From positions 1 to 6,384 of the forward strand of contig JAMNXK010000130.1 in NCBI GenBank assembly GCA_023653245.1: a stretch of 6,384 bases of DNA, read 5' to 3'. The position numbers and the translations under genes were made by a program. Within the stretch, counting starts at the first letter, position 1, and each line of letters begins with the position of its first letter. Positions 1-6,015 of this stretch are shown here, piece by piece. This DNA comes from Tagaea sp. GTDB taxonomy: Bacteria > Pseudomonadota > Alphaproteobacteria > CACIAM-22H2. Below the pieces are notes generated by a model. The model worked only from the letters and a program-made list of their open reading frames with translations. It was not told the DNA's origin and did not search any database.

Positions 1-233
1 AGGCGGACGACCTCGCGGCGCAGCCGCTCGATCTCCTGCTGCTCGGGCTTCATCTGACCGTGGCCCGGAAACGCATGCTGCGGATCGGTCGCCTGCTGGC
101 GCATCCAACTGCGCAGCACGCTCTCGTGGACCTCCATATCCCGGCAGGCTTGTGCCACCGAAACCCCGCGTTCCTTCACCAGCTTCACAGCCTCAAGCTT
201 GAACTCCCGCGTGAACGTCCTTCTCTGTCCCAT
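1..233 (-). CDS. IS3-family transposase OrfA, N-terminal part (runs off the left edge)
   Basis: The reverse strand reads MGQRRTFTREFKLEAVKLV and continues with a helix-turn-helix stretch (ERGVSVAQACRDMEVHESVLRSW, quoted here only as its family pattern at about residues 21-43), then DPQHAFPGHGQMKPEQ and the start of a leucine-zipper-like coiled coil (EIERLRREVVRL). This is the typical order of OrfA of IS3-family elements, the DNA-binding protein that is normally fused to the OrfB DDE integrase by programmed frameshifting. About 77 codons are visible. The rest of OrfA and all of OrfB lie left of the window, so whether the element is intact cannot be judged. The ATG at 231-233 is chosen because it gives the usual N terminus of the family. 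Confidence 0.93.
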   Translation of the reverse strand, partial: MGQRRTFTREFKLEAVKLVKERGVSVAQACRDMEVHESVLRSWMRQQATDPQHAFPGHGQMKPEQQEIERLRREVVR

Positions 234-294
234 CGCCTTCCTCCAGGTTCAGTGTGACACCTATCTCGGTGTCCACGAAACCCGGGGCATCCCA
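1..294 (-). mobile_element. Left (OrfA-proximal) end of an IS3-family insertion sequence, partial
   Basis: OrfA lies at the 5' end of IS3 elements, so the element's left terminus should fall a short way upstream of its ATG, at coordinates above 233. On the minus strand a plausible tip beginning TGGGATGCCCCGGG starts at 294, and IS3-type termini usually begin with TG. Between tip and ATG is a 6-bp inverted repeat, gacacc (256-261) and ggtgtc (268-273), which could fold in read-through transcripts. The exact boundary is inferred: the other inverted repeat and the target duplication lie outside the window. Confidence 0.5.
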
Positions 295-335
295 GGGGGC
301 CGGTCCTCGCTAGATCAGTCTACAGGTTTGCCGCG

Positions 336-887
336 ATGGCCCATAGGTTTCTAGATGATCTAAAGATTGGAACAGGTATTGAACTTGCAATAAAAGCGCT
401 TCTACTCAACAAAGGCTTCGTTCTGCACTTGATCAAAAGAAAACCCGACAAGTTCAGGCCGCTTAGCGACAAACAGCAAGTCGAGCCAGTACGGGTTAGG
501 GACCTACTCGAATTCTCGGATTTTGCCTACGACGGTGAACGCTGTTTGATCCCGGCGCTGAAAGAACAAACCATAAGATTCTCAACGATGGTCGATCAGC
601 CGGGGTATGCTTCCGCTCTCGCGTTGTCAGATAACGATCTAAAGTGCGCAAGGGGCTACAGCGCTCGACGCAACCTCGCCCATCTGCCTCACGACGAGCA
701 TTCTGAGGATCACGCAAAGTTGATTCGTGAGGTGCTAGACTGGGATATCTCGGGATTTGTTCAGCGAAACATAATCGCGCTCGCAAACAAGATAGCGCAG
801 GAAAGCGGCGACGAATTCGTGAAGACGCGACTTTTGGAAGAAGTCTTGCGCCCAAGGTATGTCGGCAGAAAATCCGACGCCGTTTGA
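336..887 (+). CDS. Uncharacterised protein with HEPN-like features
   Basis: A 183-residue soluble protein with no signal peptide or membrane segment. I do not recognise a named family. It looks mostly alpha-helical. The N terminus holds a helix with E16 and K20 (IELAIKALLLNKGF), a pattern common in the early helices of HEPN-domain proteins, and residues 111-116 read RRNLAH, an R-x4-H arrangement with a nearby Asn like the catalytic motif of HEPN ribonucleases. HEPN proteins often act in toxin-antitoxin and phage-defence systems, but that role is not shown here. Base composition is near half GC with many A/T-ending codons, unlike its neighbours, which suggests acquisition. It stands alone, with no partner gene in the window. 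The ATG at 336 has only a weak AGG (324-326) upstream. The frame is open back to a stop at 255-257 in the insertion sequence, so the original 5' end may have been lost. That it is a gene is likely; the HEPN assignment is tentative. Confidence 0.72.
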   Translation: MAHRFLDDLKIGTGIELAIKALLLNKGFVLHLIKRKPDKFRPLSDKQQVEPVRVRDLLEFSDFAYDGERCLIPALKEQTIRFSTMVDQPGYASALALSDNDLKCARGYSARRNLAHLPHDEHSEDHAKLIREVLDWDISGFVQRNIIALANKIAQESGDEFVKTRLLEEVLRPRYVGRKSDAV

Positions 888-898
888 TCGATGCTTGA

Positions 899-990
899 TT
901 GCGGCCCATTTTAGCCGCAGTATATGCGTCCATTAACCAGTTTCGCCGGTTCTGGACGTGAAGTGGCGGCTAAATCCATTGAAACGCCGC
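899..990. repeat. Cluster of short inverted repeats between the orphan gene and the tRNA fragment
   Basis: Several dyads lie in this short non-coding stretch. GCGGC (901-905) pairs with GCCGC (914-918). GTCCA (928-932) pairs with TGGAC (953-957), with an inner AACC/GGTT pair. TTTAGCCGC (910-918) is the exact reverse complement of GCGGCTAAA (966-974). GCGGC (966-970) also pairs with GCCGC (986-990). There is no T-run, so none is a convincing terminator. Their position next to the probable attachment site would suit integrase or directionality-factor binding sites. They could instead be mRNA 3' structures of the upstream gene. Confidence 0.4.
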
Positions 991-1000
991 GATAAACTTG

Positions 1001-1047
1001 TCTTCGGGAGCTAGGGGCCGGAGGTTCGAATCCTCTCGCTCCGACCA
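1001..1047 (+). pseudogene. 3' fragment of a tRNA-Pro-like gene, probable attachment site
   Basis: The sequence starts in what would be an anticodon loop (TTCGGGA, anticodon CGG for proline) and continues through a variable region to a complete T arm: stem GGAGG, loop TTCGAAT, stem CCTCT. The acceptor 3' strand CGCTCCG, discriminator A and encoded CCA (1045-1047) follow. The matching 5' acceptor strand (CGGAGCG) and a D arm are absent from the preceding 100 bases, and the anticodon stem pairs poorly, so this is not a functional tRNA. The 3' halves of alphaproteobacterial tRNA-Pro(CGG) genes look very similar (from memory). Such a truncated copy is the typical product of integration into a tRNA 3' end. 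The proline assignment is likely but not certain, because it rests on a partial molecule. Confidence 0.75.
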
Positions 1048-1077
1048 ATTTACTTCAAGGGGTTAGCTCCCGCTCGA

Positions 1078-1093
1078 CCCGCCGAAGGGCGGG
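1078..1093 (-). terminator. Possible transcription terminator of the catabolic operon
   Basis: CCCGCC (1078-1083) and GGCGGG (1088-1093) form a perfect 6-bp GC stem with a 4-base loop, about 35 bases after the stop codon of the last minus-strand gene. No T-run follows in the direction of transcription, so it is not a textbook intrinsic terminator. GC stems lacking U-tracts are common at operon ends in high-GC bacteria, and the position is right. Confidence 0.35.
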
Positions 1094-1128
1094 GCGGTGG
1101 GCCTTCCCATCGCACGTCGCGATCGCCG

Positions 1129-1836
1129 CTACAGCGCCTTTAGACCCAGTTCGCGCAGCAGTGCGACCAGCATGACGCCGCTGCGCTTGCGGTGTTCGGC
1201 GTGGATGGCGCGCGCGCGCTCGGGCGCGCGGGCGCGGATCGCGCCGACCAGCGCGCGGTGATCCTCGTTGGAACGCTCGGGCTTCGGGCGCAGGCGCAAC
1301 GTCGCCATGCGCACGCGATGGGCTTGCTCCCAATACGTCGCGACCGCCTCGACGAGGCGGCGATTGCCGGTGAGCTCGACCAGCAGCAGATGGAAGCGCT
1401 CGTCCGCCGCCGCCCAGCCCGGCCGGTCGTCGCGCGCCAGCGCGCGTTCCATGTCCGCGACGGCGCGATCGAGCGACGCCAAGCCTTCCTTGCTCGCCCC
1501 GCGCTCGGCGACGATCTCGGCGGCGGTGGATTCCAGGCCGTAGAGCAGATCGTAGATCTCGGCCATGTCGTCGGCCGAGATCGGCAGCACGCGCATCCCG
1601 TGGCGCGGGCGCACTTCGACGATGCCGTCGCGCGCCAGACGCAGCATCGCCTCGCGCACCGGCGTGCGGCTCATGCCCAGGCGCAAGGCCGCTTCCTGTT
1701 CGAGGATCTGGCTGCCGGCGGGCAGCTCGTCGTCCAGGATCATGCGCCGCAGCGACGCGTAGGCGCGCTCGGCCTGGGAGAGCTTCTGTCCGGCGGACTC
1801 AGAGCGCGACGCGGCGGCTTTGGTCGTTGGCGGCAT
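1129..1836 (-). CDS. GntR-family transcriptional regulator, FadR/FCD subfamily
   Basis: A 235-residue DNA-binding regulator. Residues about 20-85 form a winged helix-turn-helix with the classic GntR recognition region (GMSRTPVREAMLRLARDG, about 54-71) followed by the wing. Residues about 90-235 match the all-helical FCD effector domain. D145 and H149 (DERFH), H193 and H212 or H215 are placed as the usual metal-binding Asp/His set, which in this family commonly helps bind carboxylate effectors. The ATG at 1834-1836 is chosen for its GAGGA ribosome site just upstream and its normal N terminus. Starting here overlaps the oxidoreductase gene by 38 bases. As the last gene of the catabolic operon, it probably represses its own operon and the divergent TRAP genes until a pathway acid is present; the palindrome at 4923-4948 is the likely operator. 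The family is certain; the ligand is unknown. Confidence 0.93.
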   Translation of the reverse strand: MPPTTKAAASRSESAGQKLSQAERAYASLRRMILDDELPAGSQILEQEAALRLGMSRTPVREAMLRLARDGIVEVRPRHGMRVLPISADDMAEIYDLLYGLESTAAEIVAERGASKEGLASLDRAVADMERALARDDRPGWAAADERFHLLLVELTGNRRLVEAVATYWEQAHRVRMATLRLRPKPERSNEDHRALVGAIRARAPERARAIHAEHRKRSGVMLVALLRELGLKAL

Positions 1837-2824
1837 AGATCGCTTCCTCGATGCGCAGATTCGCGAGATAGGCGTCGCCCGAATTCTGGAGCGGTTCGCC
1901 CGCCAGGATATGGCGCACGACATGGGCTTGGAAGCGGTGGACGCTGTCGCCGCCGGGGCCCGAATCGCGCCAAGCATAGTCGATCTTCCGCTCGTCGTTG
2001 GCGCCGAAATCGCGGACATGGAGGTTTGCGTCGCCGTCCAGGCGGAGCGCCCCGCCTTCGCCTTCGATGGTCATCTCGCCCATGGTCAAGCGCCGGTTGC
2101 GCGCGGGATGGTCGGCGAGCCGATTGCCGTCGAACAGCGCGCGCGCGCCGTTCGCGTAGTCGAGCAGCACCAGCCCCGAATCCTCGCCGGCGATCGCCGG
2201 GTTGAGGCGCGTCAGATGCGCGTAGACGCCGGCCGGTTCGCCCAACAGATAGCGGAACACGTCGATCAGATGGATCGCGGTTTCGTGGATCAGGAAGCGC
2301 TTCATCGTCTGGAAGTAAGGCTGCCGGTCGAGATAGGCCGCAGGCCCGCGCCCGTCGCCGGGCCGCAAGCGGAACGTCGCTTGGTACACTTGGCCCAGCT
2401 GCCCTTCGTCCAGGCGCCGCTTGATCTCGCCGTACCACGGCTGGAAACGGAAATTCTCGTGCACCGCAAGGCCGATGCGCGCGTCGCGCGCGATCGCCAC
2501 GGCCCGTTCGGCGTCCGCGCGCGTGCCGCCGAACGGCTTCTGGCAGATCGCGAAGATGCCGCGCGCGGCGGCCTCGCGGATCGCGGGCAGATGGGCTTGC
2601 GGCGGGGCGGCGATATCGAGGATATCGGGCTTCACCGCGTCGAGCATCGCGTCGAGCCGGTCGAAGACATGGGCAATGCCATGCGCGCTCGCCATCGCCT
2701 GTGCCGCTTCCAAGCGCAGATCGCAGGCGGCGACGAGCTCGACCTCCGGCAGGCGCGCCCAAGCGTCGTAGTGGAAGCGCGCGAAGAAGCCCGCGCCGAG
2801 CACCGCGACTTTGAGCTTAGGCAA
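1799..2824 (-). CDS. Gfo/Idh/MocA-family NAD(P)-dependent oxidoreductase
   Basis: A 341-residue cytoplasmic oxidoreductase of the family that oxidises or reduces sugars, inositols and related hydroxy compounds. The N-terminal Rossmann fold begins with VAVLGAGFFARFH (GAGFFA at 10-15). The usual EKP motif appears as CQKP at 94-97, keeping the conserved lysine K96. HENFRFQPWY (122-131) and the histidine-rich segment IHETAIHLIDVFRYLLG (179-195, with H180, H185 and D188) match the family's C-terminal catalytic region. Length is normal. The start appears to be TTG (2822-2824), overlapping the stop of the upstream dehydrogenase by 8 bases, with GGGAG about 10 bases before it. No ATG or GTG fits the N terminus, and translation is probably coupled. 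The substrate cannot be inferred; a sugar or sugar-acid derivative is plausible given the lactonase neighbour. Confidence 0.93.
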   Translation of the reverse strand: MPKLKVAVLGAGFFARFHYDAWARLPEVELVAACDLRLEAAQAMASAHGIAHVFDRLDAMLDAVKPDILDIAAPPQAHLPAIREAAARGIFAICQKPFGGTRADAERAVAIARDARIGLAVHENFRFQPWYGEIKRRLDEGQLGQVYQATFRLRPGDGRGPAAYLDRQPYFQTMKRFLIHETAIHLIDVFRYLLGEPAGVYAHLTRLNPAIAGEDSGLVLLDYANGARALFDGNRLADHPARNRRLTMGEMTIEGEGGALRLDGDANLHVRDFGANDERKIDYAWRDSGPGGDSVHRFQAHVVRHILAGEPLQNSGDAYLANLRIEEAIYAANDQSRRVAL

Positions 2825-3923
2825 GTTCGGCGGGCTCCCGTTCGAGATGCGCCAGCGCCGCGCGCGTCAGTGCCGCCGTGCCGTCGCGCCCGCCGATATC
2901 CACGGGCTTGGCGCCCGCCGCCAGGCTCGCTTCGACCGCGCGGCGGACCAGGCCCGCGGCGCGCGCAGCCTGTTCGCAGCCGTGCCGGTCGGCCAGCCAA
3001 TCGAGCATCATCGCCCCCGACAGGAACATCGCGGTCGGGTTGGCGATGTCTTTGCCGGCGATGTCCGGCGCCGTGCCGTGGCAAGGCTGGAACACCGCGT
3101 GCGAATCGCCGATATCGGCCGAGGGCGCGAAACCCATCCCGCCGATCAGGCCCGCGCCGAGATCCGACAGAATGTCGCCGAACATGTTTTCGGTGACCGC
3201 GACGTCGAACATCCACGGTTTGCGCACCATGTAGAGCGCCGTCGCGTCGATATAGACGTGCTCGGCGGCGATATCCGGATTGAGCTTGGCGCGCTCGTCG
3301 AAGATCTTGCGCATGAACGCCATGCTCGCGAACACGTTGGCCTTGTCCACGCACGCGACCTTGCCCGGATGGCCCGCCGCCTTGCGCGCGCGCGCGAGCT
3401 TGAACGAGAAATCGAACAGACGCTCGCTGACGCCGCGCGTGATCACCATCGTGTCGCGGGCTTCGCGGTCGTCCTCGACCACGCCGCGTCCGCGCGAGGC
3501 GAACAGGCCCTCGGTCGATTCGCGGATGATCACGAAATCCAGCGCCTGCGCGCGCGGATCGGCGAGCACCACGGGCACGCCGGGCAGGGCGCGCACGGGC
3601 CGCACGCCCGCGTAGAGGTCCAGGTCGAAGCGCAGATCGAGCTGCGGGGCGATCTCGGTGCCGTCGGGATAGCGGATCTCGGGCCAGCCCATGGCGCCGA
3701 GCAAGATCGCGTCGGCGTCGGAAGCGGCTTTCATCGTATCCTTGGACAAGGCGCTGCCGGTGTCGCGATAGGCGAAGGCGCCCGCGCGGCGCTCGTCGTA
3801 GACCAGCCGGAACCCGCCGGTGCGCTTGGCGGCCGCGTCGAGCAATTCCAGGCACGGCGCCATCACCTCGGCGCCGATGCCGTCGCCGGGCAGGACGCAA
3901 ATGCGGAAGGTCTGGGTGTTCAT
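2817..3923 (-). CDS. Isocitrate/isopropylmalate-type decarboxylating dehydrogenase
   Basis: A 368-residue enzyme of the metal- and NAD(P)-dependent family that oxidises and decarboxylates 2R-malate-type acids (isocitrate, 3-isopropylmalate, tartrate, D-malate). Visible elements: LPGDGIGAEV (11-20), substrate arginines R98, R108 and R134 (RESTEG), K194, D226, the metal-binding aspartates D250 and D254 in GDILSDLGAGLIGG, and the NAD region HGTAPDIAGKDIANP (282-296). Spacing matches Thermus isopropylmalate dehydrogenase, but the conserved catalytic tyrosine position is F141. No leuC/leuD neighbours are seen, so leucine biosynthesis is unlikely; a catabolic role in this operon is inferred. The ATG at 3921-3923 has a strong AGGAG about 8 bases upstream and shares an ATGA overlap with the stop of the lactonase gene. 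It could be close to tartrate or D-malate dehydrogenases; the exact substrate is open. Confidence 0.92.
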   Translation of the reverse strand: MNTQTFRICVLPGDGIGAEVMAPCLELLDAAAKRTGGFRLVYDERRAGAFAYRDTGSALSKDTMKAASDADAILLGAMGWPEIRYPDGTEIAPQLDLRFDLDLYAGVRPVRALPGVPVVLADPRAQALDFVIIRESTEGLFASRGRGVVEDDREARDTMVITRGVSERLFDFSFKLARARKAAGHPGKVACVDKANVFASMAFMRKIFDERAKLNPDIAAEHVYIDATALYMVRKPWMFDVAVTENMFGDILSDLGAGLIGGMGFAPSADIGDSHAVFQPCHGTAPDIAGKDIANPTAMFLSGAMMLDWLADRHGCEQAARAAGLVRRAVEASLAAGAKPVDIGGRDGTAALTRAALAHLEREPAELA

Positions 3924-4906
3924 GGCGGCGTCTCCTGAGCGAGCGGTCCGAGCGGAAAACGATAATGCGGCGGGGCGGCGCCCGCGAGCGGCGCGCGGAA
4001 CGCGCGAATGCGGTCGTCGAGCAAGGATCCGAGATGCAGCGTGGTCATGTCCGGCCCGCCGAAAGCGAGGCTGGAGATATTGCGCAAGACCTTGCCGGCG
4101 GCGCGGTCGAGATGCGGCCGGCCCATATCGTGGCTCGCATACGCCGCTTCGACCGCATCGACGAATTCGGGATCGCAATCCTCGAGGATCGTCGCGAGGC
4201 CGCCGTCCGGCGCGCGGCGCAAGACGCGGTTGGAGACGATCGAGGCGATCCAGATGCCGCCTTCGACATCCAGCGCCAGACCATCGGGAAACGTGCCGGG
4301 CCCGAAACGCGCGATCGCTTGCGGCTCGACGAGCGTGTGGCCGGGACCGACGCGAAAGCGCGTGAGGCGTCGCGCGAACGTCTCGACGACGAGCAGATGC
4401 CCGCCATCGGGTTCGAGCAGGCATTCGTTGGTGTAGCCCAAGCGGTCGGCGGCGATGCGCGCGCCTTGGCGATCGACGCGCACGACGAAGCCGGTCGCGG
4501 CATTGGGCCGATAATCGTCGGCGCGCGGCACCACGCGCGTCGAGATCGTGATCCACAGCCCGCCCTCTTCGTCGCGCGCGACGAAATTCGTCGGGGGCAA
4601 AGGATGGCCGTCGAGTTCGGTCAGGATCGGCTCGACCTCGCCCGTCGCATGCAAGCGGAACACGCCGCCGGTCTGCGCACCCAAATGCGTGACCAAGAAC
4701 GTGCCGCCAGGCTCGAGGGCGATGCCGTTCGGGCGGATCGGCGTCCGCGCTTCGATGCGGCGGACCGTACCGTCGGGCGCCAAGATCGCGACGCCGCCAT
4801 TCCCCGCCCAATCGGCGGCGAACAACAGCCCGCTTTCGTGCGCGAGCACGCATTCGGGCCGCACGAGGCCTTGGCCGCTGGCGGTCAGCGCGTCGAGCGG
4901 GGTCAT
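3920..4906 (-). CDS. SMP-30/gluconolactonase/LRE-family protein
   Basis: A 328-residue six-bladed beta-propeller hydrolase. This family, including gluconolactonases and regucalcin, opens sugar-acid lactones with one divalent metal. The expected metal and substrate positions are visible: E18 in RPEC, N107 in PPTNFVARD, N160 in YTNECLLEPDGG and D208 in FPDGLALDVEGGIWIAS. RPNGIALEPGG (58-68) is another typical blade motif. There is no signal peptide, so it is probably cytoplasmic. It is the first gene of the four-gene minus-strand operon and its TGA overlaps the next ATG. The start at 4904-4906 fits the family N terminus and keeps the promoter/operator region non-coding, but has no clear Shine-Dalgarno site. 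In-frame ATGs at 4930 (336 aa) and 4942 (340 aa) are alternatives. A strictosidine-synthase-like or non-lactonase activity cannot be excluded. Confidence 0.9.
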   Translation of the reverse strand: MTPLDALTASGQGLVRPECVLAHESGLLFAADWAGNGGVAILAPDGTVRRIEARTPIRPNGIALEPGGTFLVTHLGAQTGGVFRLHATGEVEPILTELDGHPLPPTNFVARDEEGGLWITISTRVVPRADDYRPNAATGFVVRVDRQGARIAADRLGYTNECLLEPDGGHLLVVETFARRLTRFRVGPGHTLVEPQAIARFGPGTFPDGLALDVEGGIWIASIVSNRVLRRAPDGGLATILEDCDPEFVDAVEAAYASHDMGRPHLDRAAGKVLRNISSLAFGGPDMTTLHLGSLLDDRIRAFRAPLAGAAPPHYRFPLGPLAQETPP

Positions 4907-4914
4907 TGCGGCTA

Positions 4915-4943
4915 TTGACAGCGCGTTCATTAATGCATACATA
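4915..4943 (+). promoter_or_regulatory. Probable sigma-70-type promoter of the TRAP transporter genes
   Basis: A perfect -35 box TTGACA (4915-4920) is followed after 17 bases by TACATA (4938-4943), a moderate -10 match. It lies in the one AT-rich patch of the divergent intergenic region and points at the TRAP binding-protein gene, giving a predicted leader of roughly 55-60 bases. The -10 assignment is the weaker part. Confidence 0.55.
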
Positions 4944-4948
4944 AACGC
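4923..4948. promoter_or_regulatory. 26-base imperfect palindrome, candidate GntR/FCD operator
   Basis: The dyad is centred between 4935 and 4936. Outer arms are GCGTT (4923-4927) and AACGC (4944-4948), and the core is ATGCAT (4933-4938). By hand count 10 of 13 base pairs are complementary. It covers the spacer and -10 of the plus-strand promoter and lies just upstream of the lactonase start, so a bound repressor could silence both directions. FCD-type GntR regulators bind AT-rich palindromes of about this size, and one is encoded in the adjacent operon. The pairing of this regulator with this site is inferred. Confidence 0.55.
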
Positions 4949-4966
4949 ATCCACAATCGGCCGCAA
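4938..4966 (-). promoter_or_regulatory. Possible promoter of the catabolic operon
   Basis: On the minus strand TTGCGG (4961-4966) and TATGTA (4938-4943) are 17 bases apart, each matching about half of the sigma-70 consensus. Transcription would start near 4931, about 25 bases before the lactonase ATG at 4906. Its -10 overlaps both the opposite promoter and the palindrome. The match is weak and the call rests mainly on position. Confidence 0.3.
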
Positions 4967-5007
4967 GCCGGAAATCGCGCCCATGGGGCCATAAGCGGGA
5001 GGGAAGC

Positions 5008-6009
5008 ATGAAAAGGATCGCACGCATTGCGGGGATCGCGTTGGCGCTGGCCGCGTTCGCGGCCGCACCGGCCGTCGCACAGACGGTCTTGCGCTTCAGC
5101 CACACCGACACGGCCGTGGGCTCGCGCCAGGCGGCGGCGGAGGATTTCGCGCGCAAGGTCGAGCAATACACCCAAGGCCGCTATCGCGTGCAGGTGTTCC
5201 ATTCGGGCCAGCTCGCCAACGATCCCAAGGCGATCGAGATGCTGCAGCTCGGCGGCCTCGACTTCACGGTCAGCGGCACGGGCAGCTACGCCACGCATAA
5301 CCGGAACCTCAATCTCACCGCCATGCCGTATCTCGTGGACAGCTACGAGCAAGGCTGGAAGTTCTACGACGAATCGCCGTGGCTGGCGGCCGAGTTCGCC
5401 AAGCTGCCGGCGCGCGGCATGCGCATTCTCGCCACGTGGGAAGCCGGCTTCCGTTCCTTCACGACCAAGACCGAGCTGCGCTCGCCCGCCGACGCGCGCG
5501 GCCAAAAGATGCGCGTGTTCCCCAACGACATGATCCGCTGGATCATGGAATCGATGGGTTTCACCACGGTGGTCATGCCGGTGACCGAGGTCTATCTCGG
5601 CATCCAGCAAGGCACGGTGATCGGCCAAGAGAATCCGACCGACACGATCTTCTCCTTGCGCTTCTACGAGGTGGCGCCCTTCATCACGTTGACGCGCCAC
5701 GTCTACTCGCCGCTGCCCTTGGCGGTGGCCGAGTCGACCTGGCAGCGCCTGTCGCCCGCCGATCGCGCCGCGGTCGAACGCGCGGCCAAAGAATCGGCCC
5801 AGATGTCGCGCCAGCTCGTGCGTCAGGACGAGAACAAGCAGCTCGACGAAATGCGCGCGAAGGGTGCGCGCGTCTCCACGCCGGATATCGCGGCGTGGCG
5901 CGCGGCCGTGCAGCCGGTCTACGAGCGTGCGCGTGGCGTGTACGGTGCGGATGTCGACGCGGTGTTGCGCGCCGCCGAAGCGATCCGCGCCTCCACGCGG
6001 ACCAACTGA
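5008..6009 (+). CDS. dctP: TRAP transporter periplasmic solute-binding protein (DctP family)
   Basis: A 333-residue extracytoplasmic binding protein that delivers a carboxylate ligand to the DctQ/DctM membrane complex, whose transport is driven by an ion gradient. Residues 1-24 are a signal peptide (MKR, a hydrophobic Ala/Leu stretch, cleavage likely after AVA at 22-24). The mature protein begins QTVLRFSHTDT. FHSGQLANDPKAIEMLQLGGLDF (about 64-86) is the typical family segment. GFRSFTT (R149), KMRVFPND (R169) and GQENP (206-210) are the expected ligand-binding motifs; the R169 equivalent normally clamps the ligand carboxylate. An excellent ribosome site, GGGAGGGA (4997-5004), precedes the ATG. 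It is divergent from the catabolic operon, so it probably imports that pathway's substrate. The specific ligand cannot be predicted by eye. Confidence 0.96.
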   Translation: MKRIARIAGIALALAAFAAAPAVAQTVLRFSHTDTAVGSRQAAAEDFARKVEQYTQGRYRVQVFHSGQLANDPKAIEMLQLGGLDFTVSGTGSYATHNRNLNLTAMPYLVDSYEQGWKFYDESPWLAAEFAKLPARGMRILATWEAGFRSFTTKTELRSPADARGQKMRVFPNDMIRWIMESMGFTTVVMPVTEVYLGIQQGTVIGQENPTDTIFSLRFYEVAPFITLTRHVYSPLPLAVAESTWQRLSPADRAAVERAAKESAQMSRQLVRQDENKQLDEMRAKGARVSTPDIAAWRAAVQPVYERARGVYGADVDAVLRAAEAIRASTRTN

Positions 6010-6015
6010 GCGCGC

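Larger units (their letters stand above)
1..1047. mobile_element. Distal end of a probable tRNA-integrated genomic element
   Basis: This segment combines an insertion sequence, a gene with much lower GC than everything to its right, and a tRNA-Pro-like 3' fragment at its right border. Composition and gene density change immediately after the fragment, where a compact catabolic locus begins. This is the expected layout for an element inserted at the 3' end of a tRNA-Pro gene: the intact tRNA would be far to the left and the duplicated 3' part marks the right junction. No integrase or intact tRNA is visible, so the call is an inference and the left limit is unknown. Confidence 0.5.

Noticed and set aside
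336..887. A HEPN-MNT toxin-antitoxin pair
   Set aside because: No nucleotidyltransferase or other small partner gene lies on either side within the window.
496..933. Minus-strand frame opposite the HEPN-like gene
   Set aside because: Arg- and Cys-rich composition with no domain; the plus-strand frame has a more protein-like sequence.
960..1047. A complete functional tRNA gene
   Set aside because: No D arm and no 5' acceptor strand complementary to CGCTCCG precede the T arm, so only a 3' fragment is present.
1192..2205. Long plus-strand open frames opposite the regulator and oxidoreductase
   Set aside because: They are Arg/Ala-rich with no recognisable domains and lie antisense to clear genes; such frames are expected in high-GC DNA with strong third-position bias.
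4944..5007. Riboswitch in the leader of the TRAP genes
   Set aside because: The predicted leader is too short and shows no recognised aptamer pattern; the palindrome is better explained as a protein-binding site.
3924..5171. A 784-residue minus-strand reading joining the dehydrogenase to an upstream extension
   Set aside because: The extension is the wrong frame of the lactonase gene; the true dehydrogenase starts at the ATG at 3923 with a strong AGGAG site.
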